Notes: generated from the letters alone by a model not told the origin. Positions 25,670 to 40,300 are shown, numbered from the stretch's first letter. The stretch: 64,000 bases of DNA from Manis javanica (GCF_040802235.1 NC_133161.1:148233121-148297120); one strand, 5' to 3'. A program made the numbers and translations.

Positions 25670-27570
25670 TATCAACTAAACACCTAATATTTTCTTCAGA
25701 AATATTGAGGCGTGCTATCACACTTAACTAGTTAAAGCTAAACATATTTAAGAGGAGAAATTCCCAAAGCATGAACCATTTTCCCGTATAATCTTAGAGC
25801 TGTTTTTATCGATGATCTATAACACTACATAAAAACATTTGTCATGTTTTCCTCAAAAACTAGTATTAACCACAGGGAACACTTACCCATATTCTTCAAA
25901 TGTAAACTAGATTTAGGATTTAATTCAAATGAAATTAGTTTTAAGTCTCTCAGGCTTCATCTGGAACTCTAAAATAATTTTAAAACTCATAGCTGTCCCC
26001 TCTCCTCACCCATCCTCGGAAAACCAAGGTTTGGACATCAAAAACTTTATATCTGAAAGGTCACACAAAAACAATTTCAGAATGTCAAAACCTGAAAAAC
26101 AAGGTTTCAAATAACCAAGGAATTCACAGCACTCTTAGAATTACCTGGGAACAATGCAGAGGGTCACCAGTGGCGTAAAACGCATGGACAAAGCATGTTC
26201 CTATGACGCTCTGATCATTAACACACCATACAATCTCCTCTCAACCAGGCTTTTTGGATATTTTTTTTTCCAAGTGCTTTCATTTAATACCTTGTAAAAA
26301 AGAATAATTTGGGTAATTTCTTTCTCTTCTCCCCCAGGAGAGTGTTTTGGACAGAAGTTCCAGTCATAAATACACCTGTGATTCTCAGACTCTAATCTGG
26401 GGACAGACACAGGCCCAGGACGAAGCTGGTAGGACTTTTAAATCAACCTCAAGTGCCATGAAAGAAATTTTTTGCATTAGATTTTTTGCAAAGCTAAATG
26501 TATTCAATTTAAAGTACCTGTCCTTTCTCCTGAGATTATGTCCCTTTGTATGTTTTAAAATATCTTTTCTTTTATAAAATAATGGTGATAGAAGACAGTA
26601 TTTTTAACATCCTTATTTGGAAAAATAAAAGTTGGCAATCTCTAGATTCACAAATCATGTGAAAATTTTACTCTTTATAAAACCGAAGCTGTGTAAAACA
26701 AATACTTACAGTCTGAGGAGGGAACACGGTTTTCCAGTAAGAGTCGACTCCGGATGAACGCCAACCCGCACACCTCGGGAAGCTTATATTTAACATAGAC
26801 AGTTCAAACAGGAGCAACCTCTGCTCCTTTTCCACTCCGGAGAGGCCTAAGAATTTTTCTTCATAGCGTACCTAAGATCTATCCTACTTTTCATCTGAAA
26901 TTGCTTTCTAATAGTTGTTAAATATGAACATAAAATGATCAGGCTATCATGTCAACCTTTCTCACAAAACACCTCAAAAACAAAATAAAGGAGGATAGAT
27001 GTAACAAGGTACTTCAGAAACCCTCAAAGGGTCAAGACGGGCGTGTCCGTAAGAAAAATCTATGTCTGATTTGGACAGAGTTCATCCAAGATGAAAGGTA
27101 TATGCAGTCTCTAATTTAACAGTGAATTTGATTACTCAATGTCTAAGTTGTGTGCTGGTGAGAGGGAATGCAAAATGGAAAAGAATTTCCTCAGGAATAA
27201 AACAGGGCTGGGTGCCGAGGCAGCCTACGTGAGCCTCCTGACCTAGATTACACAAGTGCGCCTAACTCGGAATTCACAAACATCTCTCCCCTCCCTCACA
27301 TGGCTAAATTTAGAGGTAGGGAGGCTCCTAAAGGATATTCATTTGTTCAGTCTCCATCATTGTAAACCAAACCTTCCATCCCTTATGCCACTTGGACACT
27401 GACGTAAGAGAAAGCACCTCCCTAAAGTGTCTGCTCCTTGCTATTCCAGATTGGGTAATAAAAAGAAGTCATTCTTCCCAACAGCACAAGCAAGGGTCCC
27501 AAGTTCAGCTCCTTTACGCTGGCTCCCATCATACATTGGTCCTAAGACAGCATCACTCTGGAAATGGGTT
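25670..27570. other. Intergenic, AT-rich, no gene recognised
   Basis: Only short featureless open frames. No repeat or exon could be identified with confidence. Confidence 0.55.
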
Positions 27571-27574
27571 GTAG

Positions 27575-28140
27575 CAAATTACGCATTTTTTGTAGTAAAA
27601 TACACATAAAATTTTCTATTTTCAAGTACAGAGTTCAGTGTCATTGGGTACATTCACATTATTGTGCAACTTGAATGACGCAATTTATCCTGGGTCCCCA
27701 AGGATTCTGCAGGCTGTTCGTGGTATGTTTTCATTTGCACAAGAATGTGTCTTTGCTCCACACTCCCCAAACTTCCCGTTCTCTAGGGCTTATTCCTAAT
27801 GAGAGACGCTTTTGTTTTCTGTATCACAGAAGACCAGTGGTGTTATAACCCAAGTACAGAATCAAACGGGTTACATTATGCTGAAGACCAAGTCCAAGCT
27901 CTGGTCCTATACATTCAAATTAACAAGTCCATCATGAAAGGCGCGATCACATCCGCCTGCATCCTAGGGCACTGCAGACTTACAATCCCTCCTTTACAGC
28001 ACACACACATTAACAACTTCACTAACATATAGAAATTATGTATTTAAGGTATACAATTTGATGTTTTATATATATGTGTGTAGATTGTGGAAAAAAGTCA
28101 ACATCAAGCTAAATATCCACCACCTCTACGTAGTTAACCA
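27575..28140 (-). mobile_element. Old L1M 3' UTR, antisense
   Basis: The plus strand 'agtaaaatacacataaaattt', 'gagttcagtgtcattgggtacattcacattattgtgcaac', and later 'ttaaggtatacaatttgatgtttt' followed by 'catcaagctaaatatccaccacctc', matches the complement of L1M 3' UTR sequence. Confidence 0.75.
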
Positions 28141-28149
28141 TGTGTGTCG

Positions 28150-29680
28150 GGAAGATCCAACTTAAGAGCTACCCTCTCAGGAAATGTCCGGCATCCCTCT
28201 ACTCAACAGGAAATACGCAACTAGGGAGGAACTCTCCGTGGACATCACCACCACGGCTTTGGTTTTATCAGGAGCCACAGAAAATTAAAGGCTTTGCTCA
28301 AACTAACTACAACCCAATTAATTTTCACAGGAGATAGGCAGCACCCATCCGCAGGGATGCAACATCCCGGCTTGGCCCTCACCAGTGTTCGCCCTGCGGC
28401 TTAGCCAAGCAACAACTGATTCCCCTCTGTCCCTGCTGTTCATCAATTTGTCAAGATGTTAGGGCATCTGGATGTGCCCGGGAATCTCATAGGCACCATC
28501 ACAAGGCGATCAGTAGGCTAAAATTGATCTAATGACGAACCTGTACTCAAACACTACAACTAGCTGTACTTCACTTTTTAAGGCTTACACGTCTAAGAAC
28601 AGCAGTACTGCCAGGTCAAACCAGCGCTTTCCCTATGTATTTGGCAGCTGGCTCATTAGGGTAGGGAGAGATTATTTCATAAATGAGGTCCCATTCTTAT
28701 CTTCGATGGCTAGCTGCTGACAGAAAGGGGTCTTTCTTTGCCCACATGCTCAGGACAAGGGCTCAATCACTGGGGATACTAAAGGACACTGCCTGGAGAC
28801 TGTGACCACAGTACTGACTCACCACCTCGGGAGTTTCATGCAGGGAAACACACCCGGAAAATGCTAAGAGCACAGCCTGCAGGGTGATCACAGCACAGAG
28901 AGAAGACACCCCACGTGCACTGCCCCCAGGGGCACTGCAATGGTGGCTCTGCTAGACAAACACACTGATCGTGTTAAGGCTGCACTTACATTTAAACAAA
29001 CCTGCACAGCCATTCATTTCACAGAAATTACTTCACAGCTTCAGGACTCCCCTGTGGAATCAGTCACCAGCACCACAAATTTAAATGTCTCACTTATAAG
29101 CAGACTAACAAATAATGAACTGATCATTAAATCATAATATCTTTATTCAGCCCTGCATCAGACCAGATTTGCTTATCTCACAAGCTGCCAATTATTGTAC
29201 TAGAAATTAGCACATGCTCCATCAGGGTAATAGAAAATTCTTGTGCATAATGAAGATACAGAACAGAGGATTAAATCAGTAAGCTGGCCATTCATGTGAC
29301 ATTAGATTTCAAATGAACACCAGGAGTTAAAATTCTTAAGAAAACTAAATGGTAGGGTTCGATTAACGATGAATAAACAGGCCGTCTGTGTGGGAGATAT
29401 CCTATAGCATTCATAGTAGTATCTACTGCCTAAGAACCTCTTTCTCAAGCCCAGGGGTTTTGTATCTATTCCTGCATTAGGATTTATAACATTCCTAACA
29501 GCCAAGTAAGGACAAGGACAATCTTACCAAATTTTACTTGGAAATACTAAGCCGCATCAAAGTCACACTGTTGGCGAAATGGTGCGCAGCATCATGCAGG
29601 CACAGGCAGTGAGTGAGGACGAGTCTGAGAGGACGGCCCGGCACCCCTGCCCAGAGGTCCTGGCCTGAGTCAGTCCGTTA
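28150..29680. other. Intergenic, no gene recognised
   Basis: Short open frames only. No recognisable exon, RNA or repeat. Possibly old unclassified repeat debris. Confidence 0.5.
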
Positions 29681-29689
29681 TCACTGCAT

Positions 29690-29890
29690 CAGCTGTCATG
29701 ACAGGGCGCTCAGTGTGTAGCGGGCACTGAGCTCCGATCTATGCGGGCAGCACTGAATCCCAACGATTCTCTGAGTCAGGTATCACCCTTCTCAGTTTAT
29801 AAACTGAGGCTTTGAGAAGTGAACTTGCCAGAGTCACTCGGTGTGTCACAGAGCTTGGATCTGAACCCAGGGTTTGACTCAAGAACTTGT
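29690..29890 (-). repeat. MIR, antisense
   Basis: The order 'cttctcagtttataaactgaggctttgagaag', then 'acttgccagagtcactcggtgtgtcacagagc', then 'ggatctgaacccaggg', is the reverse complement of the MIR core SINE. Confidence 0.8.
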
Positions 29891-29899
29891 TCTGTACAC

Positions 29900-30855
29900 A
29901 GAATCCTTCTTCCAACCCACTCAAGTTGGTACATAAGCTAAAACCCCTGCCATTCTGGAAGGAGAAACAACACTGGCCAGACAAATCAATGACTCGTGTT
30001 TTCATTAACTCACATCTTTACTACCTTTGAATTTGAGCCTTAATCTACCATTCACATAGTCTTTTTCCACTTAAAAGGTTACTGTGTAGGTAAAAGGATT
30101 CAGTAAATGAAATTATGAAATGACTCTGGTCTACCCACAGTCTTGTTATTTCTTACCTGTAACTCTCACCATATTAGGATCCCATTGCTCTGCTCATATA
30201 ATGGCCATAATCGAGCAGGAATATAATTTGAGATTGCTGCAGAAGTCGTTCAGCCCAGTGGTTCTCCAGCACAGACAGGTCGCCGGTGTGCCTTTCCCGA
30301 TTCTAATTACTTCTTTAAGGAGTATTTGTCACGATAAGATGTATTCTACAGAGGGTCTGAACGCACCCTCTGGCTGAGGGCTCACAGTAATGCTAGGCCC
30401 TAAAGTACATGCACTCGGGAGTGAAGATACGCAAACTGAAATCCCTTCTCAAATACCTACTGGCCACTGAGCCTGGGGCAGCCAGCTGTTCTCTTCTATG
30501 TAGATATAGCACAGGGACTGCCCTGCATACAGCATCTGGTCAATAAACCACACTCACTACTTCAGAATCCCTGTCTGATGTCTTACTTGAATTTCTTGAA
30601 TGTAGGGGAAAGTAGCTATGCTAGACCTGTTAGTTCGTAACTACAGCAATGAGCCCACATGTGCTTCTCTGAATCGACCTCCAGCTATTCCATTCTTGAC
30701 TTGTCAAGCAAGACCGGCTCCCTTCCTGTTTGATGTAGACTCCACCCATGCCTGATGGCATCATGAAAATCTACACATTAGCCATACCACTCAAAAAAGA
30801 AAAAGCCATCACTTTCCAATGATTAAACTACTAAAGAATAGATGGTACGAAGAGA
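29900..30855. other. Intergenic downstream of REXO2
   Basis: A probable L2 tail lies at about 30475-30560 ('cagcatctggtcaataaaccacactcac'). Part of a hAT-like end ('agtggttctccagcac') lies at about 30258. Otherwise nothing is recognised. Confidence 0.5.
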
Positions 30856-30857
30856 TT

Positions 30858-31180
30858 TGCATTTCAGTAGGACTCGCTTTATTTTATTATTATTTTCTTA
30901 AACAAAAGATGTGATCTAAAAGCAAATGCAGGTATGTACCCAGGGGTGGACATGACCTGGTACTTTCAAAGGGACTGCTGTGTCATAAAAGAAAACAGAA
31001 TATTAGGAGAAAATAATATTTCAGGTGCTGTCTGCTTGAATAATCTGGAGATGCAAGGTAACTGAAGAACGTGCTCTGCCAAGCAATCAGCATGAACCAA
31101 TAAAAAGAAAAAGGGGAAAAACAAAAAACCACCAGAAGTTGCTTCCTGAGAACCGTGTGGTGGCAGCATGAGAGCCGGCA
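30858..31180 (-). terminator. REXO2: REXO2 3' UTR and poly(A) site
   Basis: Reading down from the REXO2 stop codon, about 300 nt of non-coding sequence end at a canonical AATAAA on the minus strand (30883-30878). Cleavage would be expected some 15-25 nt further, near 30858. The length fits the short human REXO2 3' UTR. The exact cleavage site is inferred. Confidence 0.7.
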
Positions 31181-31310
31181 TCAACTCACAGTCTTCTCGT
31201 TTTCCCCATTTTCTATAATTTTCCTCTTCTTTTCATCTGTTTTCCTCTTGAAGATGTTATTCCGGTAAAACTGAAGCTCTCTGATGCTCTCGCTAATGTC
31301 GTCAAGTGCC
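31181..31310 (-). CDS. REXO2: REXO2 coding exon 7 (last)
   Basis: Acceptor CTCGTAG precedes 31310. The exon completes the split Arg195, encodes the ALDDISESI Exo III motif with catalytic D199, then a Lys-rich C-terminal tail ending in KTVS and TGA at 31183-31181. Confidence 0.95.
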
Positions 31311-34300
31311 CTACGAGCAAACACATGGCGCGGAGTGAGGCGCCCGGGAGCTCGGCGGGGCGGCTCGCAGAGAGCCCCTCAGCAGCAGCCAAGAACAGCA
31401 GGAGCCACGGTAAATGCCACCAGCTGGCGCCACCGGGCAAGCGTTTCAGGGAGGCAAAGGGAAGCGCTTTGTTTTCAAAATAAATTCAGTAACATAAGTT
31501 TTTTCTAAAATATAGCAGGTTAATGTTTCCCAAACTGTTCCATAAGATGGTGAGGTGGTCCAAGGAAAAAAGAATTCCACGGTCAAGTAAGTTTAGGACA
31601 AACTAAACATTTCTTTTCTGAAGTTCTTTGCAAAGCATTTGTAAGGCACTAACGTGCACCAGGAATCCCACAAGAAGAGGTTATGCTGTTTTCCCACATA
31701 CACGGTATTTCTAAAACTTAACCGACCACATTTGTGGAATACTTACTAAGCTCATGGAACAGAGTTTGGGAAACATTGTGCAATACTTCATCATGTCCAC
31801 AAAATATAATGACATACTCAAACTTAACTCAGACTCGGTCCGAGCAGTAACCATGACGACCAGGCACCACCTACCCCGAGAAGAGGACCGGCCTCCCCTC
31901 CCTGGTGGTCTGTGCTAGATCGGCAGCAGCCGGCCTCCACCTGCAGCCTTCCCCCCTCACCCTCAGCCGCTGCTCTTCCGCTGCAGTCTGAGCAATCAGG
32001 GACCAAGGTCATTAGCACAGTGTGCAGGCAAACCCACAGGCTCCGAATGACGGGCCTTGCACAAGAATAACCTGCCCAGACTTTAGTGCAAGGGCTTTAC
32101 GAGTTACTTATGTGGCTAAGGGAACAACGGTGTGTTCTCGGCCCAAAGGACTTCCGTCACCTGTGGCCACCTGGCCAACCCTGATGGGAGGCTACTTATA
32201 GTCCGAAGTGATGCCATCTGTGGAGAATATCCCTGTTTCACTGAAGAACTATCCATGTGTGTGATCACGGGGTGACTGCCCAGACCTTGTCGGGGTGCTA
32301 CATAATGGTAAACACTACAGAACAGTACCACGCTTCTACAAACCTGAAAAATGCTGAAGTCCAAAACATATCAACTCCCAGCCGTTTCGGATAAGCTACT
32401 CTAGCCCTGTCCCCCTGTGCTACCTGGGCCAGGTACATGTCCCCCCAAGACAACATTAGAATGCCAGTCTACAGAACAGGGACTTGCTTTCTGTTTGCCT
32501 AGAACTGTGCACAGCATGTGGCAGAGGCCCAGTAAGTGGGCAAGTCCTCAGTGGTCAGCTGCCCCCAAGCTTTATGTTTGTTCCTCCTGAAAAACTACAA
32601 AATCAAAAAGAAAGTGAAAGAGCCGGTAAAGGCCACTAGATAAACAAGCCCTTCCAACTCCTCGCGCGCTTGTGCCTGAGTCCGTAGACATAACAGAAGG
32701 AACCCACAAAACTTCAAAGTGTCAAAGGGAAGCAAACCGTATCACACAGCTACACACAAAGTGCTCTCGTTCTGAATGCCTCCGCGTCTGTATCCTTGCT
32801 GGGAAGAAAATTATTACAGTTCACTACTAGAAAGATTACAGACTATTTCACCACACCTACAAACTAAGTTATCTAAAAGTTTTAAGACTGCAGTGAAGAC
32901 CTAAGATGCTACATATCTCAGAATGGGGTACTTGACTCCTGACAATCTTGGCGAAAAAAGGCATCCTTATGCTGGTTGACCTTGACGTTTCCCCCAAGGA
33001 AAGAGCGTGGAGAAGAGACATCACTTCAGCTGCCAGGAACGGGGGTCACATACGGGTCGGACCGCCAAGCACTAGGAAGGCCCCACACTCACCTGTGCGA
33101 AGCAGCCTTCTTTGGGACGAATTCATACTCTTCTGGATACCAGCGTCTATACACAGCAAAAATGGAACTCTCAAAGGAGACGGTCTCAAACACACCGAAT
33201 AATTATCTCCCTCAAGTAATTGATTAACACTGAAAAAAGCATTTGGGTCGCGACAGTCCTCACCTGGGACTCTGCCTTCCACCCTTTCCTCCCTCCACTG
33301 CATGCACGCTCTTCAGGCGAGCCCACCAGTGTGTAAGACCCCTCAGCCAGTGCACTGCACCCCAGCCTTCCCCGAGTTTCGTCGGTCATGGACAGCAAAC
33401 TGCCAGCCGGACTTCTCCACCCATAAATCCATCAGACATTTCTAATTCTACACACATAAAACTATACATTCCATTCTCGACACCACCCTGCCCCCATCCA
33501 CCAAATCTCCTCTTCCTTTTATGTCCCCCTTTGCGCTGAACAGTTTCATCACCCACCTAACTGCCCAAGAATCAGTAACTTCTCACTCCCCCAACTCAAG
33601 CACTGACTACTGTGCCAACTGACTTTCTCAAATATTCTGTCTCCACACCCTTCTTCACCAGCCAGCTGCTGTTCCCCCAAGCTCACTCTTCTCTCCCCAA
33701 GGAGGCGGAAGCTGCCTCTCCCCTTGCGAGCTTCCGATCAGAATCTAATCCCAGCACTCACTCCTCACTTCTCCCCCCCGCTTACAAGAAAAACTCAGCA
33801 CAGCCCTTCATGATTCGGCCTCACCTCCAACCTTGTCCAATGTCACGCTTTGCACTCCAGCATTAATGAACTATTTGCAATTCCTTAACTCCCTTGCCCT
33901 TATCTTCCTCCTCCCCCGTATCTTCATTTCTCCACCAACTGTCTGGAATGCTTTTCCCTGACAAATGCCAGGAAAACTTCCACTCTTCTTTAAATCTCAA
34001 AAGATGTTTCCTATATAAAGCTTTCACTCCAACACAGGGGCTCCTTCCCTGTGCCTTCCTTATTCTATACGCACATTTCCATCACAGATGTCCGCATACT
34101 GTGTATTTTCAGGGTCTTTTTACAAATTTGTCAGCTCACAAGATTCTAAGTTACTTAACAACTTTTCATCTCTATGTTCCCAGCACCTAGGCTAATGCTG
34201 GCACAGAACAGGTGATCGATAAATTTTTCTGGATTAAAAAAATGTTTACAGAAGATTTTTGACATTAGCTCCCCCAATTCCCATTATCTGGAACGGATTA

Positions 34301-37300
34301 AGGTCCTGCCCAGGCAAGAACGGGAAGAGGAATTTATCCACCCACTTGATACACTCAGTTCTACAGCTTTATTCAATTGTATTCCACAAATTTTCAATTG
34401 AAAAATGCTGAATGAGACAATTTAATGGATCCTACATACAGCCCTTACCTGCACAGTTCTTTTACAGTGCTCACGTCAATTATTCTATAATGAAGATGTT
34501 TCATGAACTGGGGCATGTATTTGTCAAGAAACTTCTTATCTGCATGAACTGAATTTCCTAGAAAGACACGAAGCACACTGTGTCTGTGTATTTCTAGTAG
34601 CACACAAGAGGACATAAAAATTCACACACTGCTTTTGAAATGGAGGTGATTTTTTTAATTCAAACAACCCCTAAAGCATCTCAAAATTTCTAAATTAGGT
34701 TTGAGTGCATCTGATTACAAGTGGAGATTTTGGAGTATTTAATCAGTCTAGCTCAAAATATATGTATAAATGGCCTCTCTACATAGACAAAAGAATGAGT
34801 CTGTCATCCCACACAGAGTCACACACAAATCTACTTGTTACTGAGACCATACAGATGTGCAGATTTTCCCCCAATGTCACCAAACCCACACTACTAACAC
34901 TAAAAATTTAACTGAAACAGGTAAGTAAACCTTTATTCACATTCCAATGTTAACAAATGATATCCATATTCATGTTTCCATGTAGTAACATACATTAAAA
35001 ACACTAAATTTTAAATGAGTTTTTAAAAATAGACACCACCCACATCGGCTAGAGGGAAAACTTCCACGCACATGCTCTCTGTACTCTGTGCCGAATTTAA
35101 GGAAGTGTTAGCGGCCACAACAATTTACATACACAAATGCACACACGCCTCCACAGAACATTCACTTCTCTCTGACAGCGGCAGACCTTTCAAAATCCTG
35201 GCAGAACTGTCCAGGTCTCTTTAAAAAGTCAATGCCACGAGGGAAAAAAAAATAGGTGGACATTTTAGATTAAGATATTAAATGGATTATATATATATAA
35301 TATATAAGATATATAATGGATTAAATAACCAAGTAATAAGATATATGAGTCGAGTGAATCCTAGTTCAAAAACAGTCATTTCAGATGTGGACTAGATATC
35401 GAATGATGTTGCTGAATTTTTTAAATTATCTTAAATGTGATAATGATATGTTTACATAAGAAAATGTCCTTATTTTCAGGAAATGTCTGATGAAGTGTTT
35501 AGGAATGAAGTGTCAGGACGCCTGGACGTTACTTTCAAATGCCCAGCAGAAACCACACAGGTAAAACAAACATGACATGAGGTTAATTACTGAAGCCACC
35601 TTCTCTGTACATCTGAAATTTCTCCGTAACAAAATCTGGGGAGAAATTTTATTGAGTGAGTCTGTATATTCCAGACTTCATGGCAGATTTCAGGGTATTT
35701 TCCCAATATTCATGTTATAAATTATAAAAGGGAACTTGAACACAAAAATGTATAATCCAATTCAGGGTTAAGTACAGGCCACAGCGGCCTCAGCGGATCC
35801 TTCTCGAACTGCAGTCTCTTGAACCAGCACCACGGCCGACTCGCCACAAGCACACACAGGGTGGGGGTTTACCTGCAAGTGGACAGAGCCCCGGGGGAGT
35901 CTGCTGTCGCACAAAGGAGAGAAACTCATACTCTGCCTGCTGCAATGTCACTGTGCTCTCCTTCACTGCTTTGGTCAGACCGGACTGTAAGAGAGAATCC
36001 CCAGCCCCCCGCCAGAAACGTATGAGGTCAGCTTTCAAAGGCACCCAGAAATGAGACTTCACATCTAAAATGGGCAAATATAAGCACAGATGGACCATTT
36101 ACAGAGCTCAAGTTCAAACTGAAACTGCCATCTTTGCACTGATTTTTTTTCTTAAGGAATCCAAGTCAATTAAGCTATGTTCTTGATTGTTAATAGCATT
36201 TCCACATGGTCAAAAAAGATGGTGCTCAATGCTCAACGTCCAGGGATATAAGCTTTGGGAAGAAACGACTGTAAACAGGAAAGCAGCATTCCCCCGCCTA
36301 TGAAAGCTGGTGTCTAACCTTATCCAGAACACCGACTTGAGCAATACTCGACAATCCGCAATGCGTTCGCGACAGACTTGAAATGCAGGAGAGGAACAAA
36401 GCGGACATTCAGGAGAGGACGGCATCGAGAGCTCCCAAAGATGACAGGAAAACAGAGCAGTTCCCCAGCCTTGCCAAGCAATTTTCCTCTAACCCTTCTT
36501 TAATCCCATCAACAATGGGACAGAATCCGGGCGTGGAAGCAACTGGCGTGTCCCTGACCCCCGAGGCAGCAGCCCTGTCACTCGGTACTGTTACCTTGCC
36601 ATGGTGCTCCTTACACCAGTCTGACATGCTGTCCAGCAACTCGTCTGGCTGCTTTATGATCAGGTTAGGGCCCTATGGATGGGAAAAGCCATTAGTCACC
36701 CAGAATCAACAGGAACAACCTCAGTGTCTGAGGTGAAGTTCAAGCTGCTTTGAGGATGAAATACGTATACCAGAGACAGTAAGTAACAAGGGCACTGTGC
36801 TAACTCTGAAACTGGGCCCCATGCGTGCCAGCGCTGTTTATGTCAAAAACAAAGAAGAATGAACACACAGACACACACACAAGTGAACACTTCAGTGCCT
36901 TTTGATAGAGGACACAGATACCTATCAAGGGTCAGCAAACTACAGCCCCAGACAATGGCCTTTTTTTTTTTTTTTTTCAAATTGCCAGCAAGCAAGGAAT
37001 GATCTTTACATGTGTAGGGCTGTTAGACAAACGTGACAGGCATGCAGCACCCTTAAGCCTGAAATATTTAATATCTGGTCTTTAGGAAAAACTTGGCAAC
37101 CCCTGATTATGAGTTCATCTTGGAAAGTGTCTGTACTGCCAGGTGAATAAAACAAATTGCAGAACAGCATGTATGTGCATATGACTTCATTTACACTTGT
37201 TTAAGCACACACACACACATTTATATATGCATATAAAATACCAAGAAAATACAGAAACTTCGGGGAGGATGAGGCAGGATGACAACAGGGTGAAAAACTA

Positions 37301-40300
37301 ACAGCTTACTATACATATATTTTGGATAAAGTTATACCACTTAATTTTCACAGTATTTTTATATTAAAAAATTAAAAAGGTAATTGATGTCTCAAAAAAA
37401 TAGTGGCCCTCGAATTCTCAGCTCCACCGTTTAACAAAACATTCAACTGTGAGTGTCTCGCTCTCTCATGAGATTCCCAGCAGGAACGGAAGCCCAATTC
37501 CTGGCATTAATGCAAATCACCTTGGGCTGACCTCCTTCTGTATGATGGCAGTAATAAACTGCTCCCCTTCCCTCACAGGGGTTCACAGGAATAAAATAAA
37601 TCACAGATATGAAAGTTCTTTAACTCTCTGGAAAAGCACTCTATAAATTCAAGGTATTATAACTGTGAAGGTGTTTACAGCGTGCAGTCACTGAGAGAAA
37701 TGGCTGGAATGTGACTAAAATATGCCTGACACCCTACAGCTAACAAGAACTTTTAGCCAAACAAGAAAACTGGTTATGGCAATCTCCACAAAGCAAAAAA
37801 TCTGGTATGATAACATGTTTTTTTAAAAGCCAAAAACCTCATATTGTAAAAAATGATTTTACCATGATGGAAAACACAGAAACCATAATTCTAAGACTAC
37901 GTAACTGACTTAGATCCCAGGTCAGTACACTAAGCCATCAACAGGAAAACTTCCAAGGTAGGATGTTTGCTCTCCCACCAGCATAAGACGTGTTCTTCAG
38001 ACTCGTGTACAAGAATAAAACATTTTCCACAGACTGACACTTAAGTGCCAACAGGGCCTAACATCTTTTTTTTAACATCCTTCTCCTCATCTGAGTCTAT
38101 TTACCAGTGCCACACTCATGAGCAGCGGTGGGAATACAGACCCAAATTCCCCCCAGGGTGCATATTAAGTAATGGTCCATCAAACTGACAGTGTATCAAC
38201 AGCCCAACGGAAAAACTCTTCCTTGGCCAACGGCAAGCAGGGCTGACGAAATAAAAACACTTCTCTTCACTGTTCATCTCCAGTAAGTTCCAAGTGACAG
38301 GAAAAAACAAAACCTAAAACTCAGGGCTTCATTTATATAAAGTTAAAAAAAAAAGACCTAGTTGTTACAATGAAAAATACAGTCCCATGGTTCTCCTCCA
38401 GCTGATACCCACCCTCCACCCACCCTCCCACCCCGAGGTACTCCAAAACACAGAGGCCTGGTTCTCTACAAAAATAGCAATTCATCTGTAAACGCTGCCT
38501 TCGCCCTTCCTACACCTGCCCAGAAAGTAAGTGGAAGTCTTGAACTGTGGAATCATGAAATTTACCATGTAACCAGAAACATATCAATCCTACCTTCTGG
38601 AAACGTATTAACAAGACACCTACTGTGTTCCCATTTCACAGTTTCTCCCTACCTCTGACTCCTGCTGACAATATGAAACCGTCATTCAAGGCCGGGGATA
38701 TCACTCTGGCCATCAGATGCTGCCACACACTTTCTGAATGCTTCCTGCCTGGCCCAAAGGCGACAGATGTGTTTTGTTTTGCTTACTGTTTCAGTTAAAA
38801 ACAACATGTTGAAGCCTTCATCATGCCCCATGTCAATCAGAGAACATTTTATGCTCCTACATTAACATCAATTCTAAAATCTTTTAACACAGACCTAGAA
38901 GAATCACACATCCTTATTAAGAAGGCAGAGCCTAGAAATGCTGTGTATTAAGTCAAGTTAAGACTATGACAAAAGATTCAGGCTGCGGCCTCAATCACCG
39001 ATCCTGATGGGATAACAACGGGTTGTCTTACCAGGCTGCCTGCCTTCAACTCTTGGCTCCCCCCAGGGGCCAGCCAGGTGGCCTTGGGCAAAGTAGACAA
39101 CAGCTATGCCAAAATGTCCTCTATAAACTAGTACAGCAGACCTATCTTGGAGCTGTTGCGAGGACTAGGCTGTATGCATGTCAATCACTTAGAACTGTGC
39201 CTGGTACACAGTAAGTGTTGGTAAATGACAGCATTTATGTTTCTGTCACTTGGAGCACGGCCTATTGAAAAACACGAGGCTGTGAGATGGACTGCTTTGG
39301 TTCTAGACCCAACTCTACTACGACGGAGAGATGACTTGAAACCTTACTATGTATATGGACCTCAGGACCCAGGGTTACAATACACTCAACAGCGAGATTG
39401 TAATACATGGTATCACCTACTTCGGCCAAAATGTTGAGATCAGAGTCAGTTATCAGGCAGGCCATCTCAATAATCTGGTCCTTCTCGATGTCTAATCCTG
39501 TCATCTGCAATAAAAAGTATAGAACATACACCAAACCATTTTTCTGGCTCATTTTCCCCAAGTTCATTTAACAGCAATTCCCTCAAGCATATTCAGTTTA
39601 TATCCCCTAGCTAGGATAAAGGATCCTTGGGCGAGTCCTCAAGGCACTAAATGTGAGTCATTTTTTCAATAAACATTTACCAAGGGCTGCTGTACGTGAG
39701 TCCGGCTCAAGTCTAGACAGATGCAGAGCAAGCAAAACTGAGCGCTGACGGCATTCAAGCTTGGAAGAGTTCGGTCACTAACATCACTGCTGCTCGGCAG
39801 AGTTTACAAAGTTTTCGTATTGACCACGCCGCTTGATCTTCATCCCAATCTAACGTAGGCGGTACTGTTCCTACCCCCATTTCACACCGGAGAAAATAGG
39901 CTCCTGGGCATGTGTGCTGGGGGGCCGAGGACGGAGGGGGCCTTGGCGTGAGCACGAAACCGGGACATCAGGACCGCGCTCCGGTCCCCGCGCGGACTCC
40001 GCCGAGCCGGCCCCTGAACGCGGGGACCCCCCAGGGCCCGTCTCCCCGCCGAAGCAAGGGGGGCGCGGCTGGGTCATCTCGGAGCCCCGCGGGGCGCCGC
40101 CCACCGGAGTCCCGAAGGCTGCACGCGGAGCCCGGAGTCCGACAGCGCCTCGGCCCCCCACCCGCCGCCGCCCGGTCCCACGCGCGAGCCCTCACTCACC
40201 TCCAGGTCCACCCAGACCATCCGCTGGGTCATGCTATCCGCGGCCGCCATGGCTGTGCCACCCGCGCGGACACCCCGCGCCCCGAGCCGCGCGCGCCCGC

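Larger units (their letters stand above)
36680..39410. other. REXO2 intron 2
   Basis: A 2.7-kb intron. It holds a hAT MITE (36935-37105), a poly(T) of about 18, a short CA tract near 37206, and a MIR (39035-39225), listed separately where strong. The rest is unrecognised AT-rich DNA. Confidence 0.6.

Noticed and set aside
40249-40251. Plus-strand ATG in a perfect GCCGCCATGG context opposite REXO2
   Set aside because: It is the mirror of the minus-strand Met33 region, where CCATGG is palindromic. The downstream frame is GC-driven with no recognised domain.
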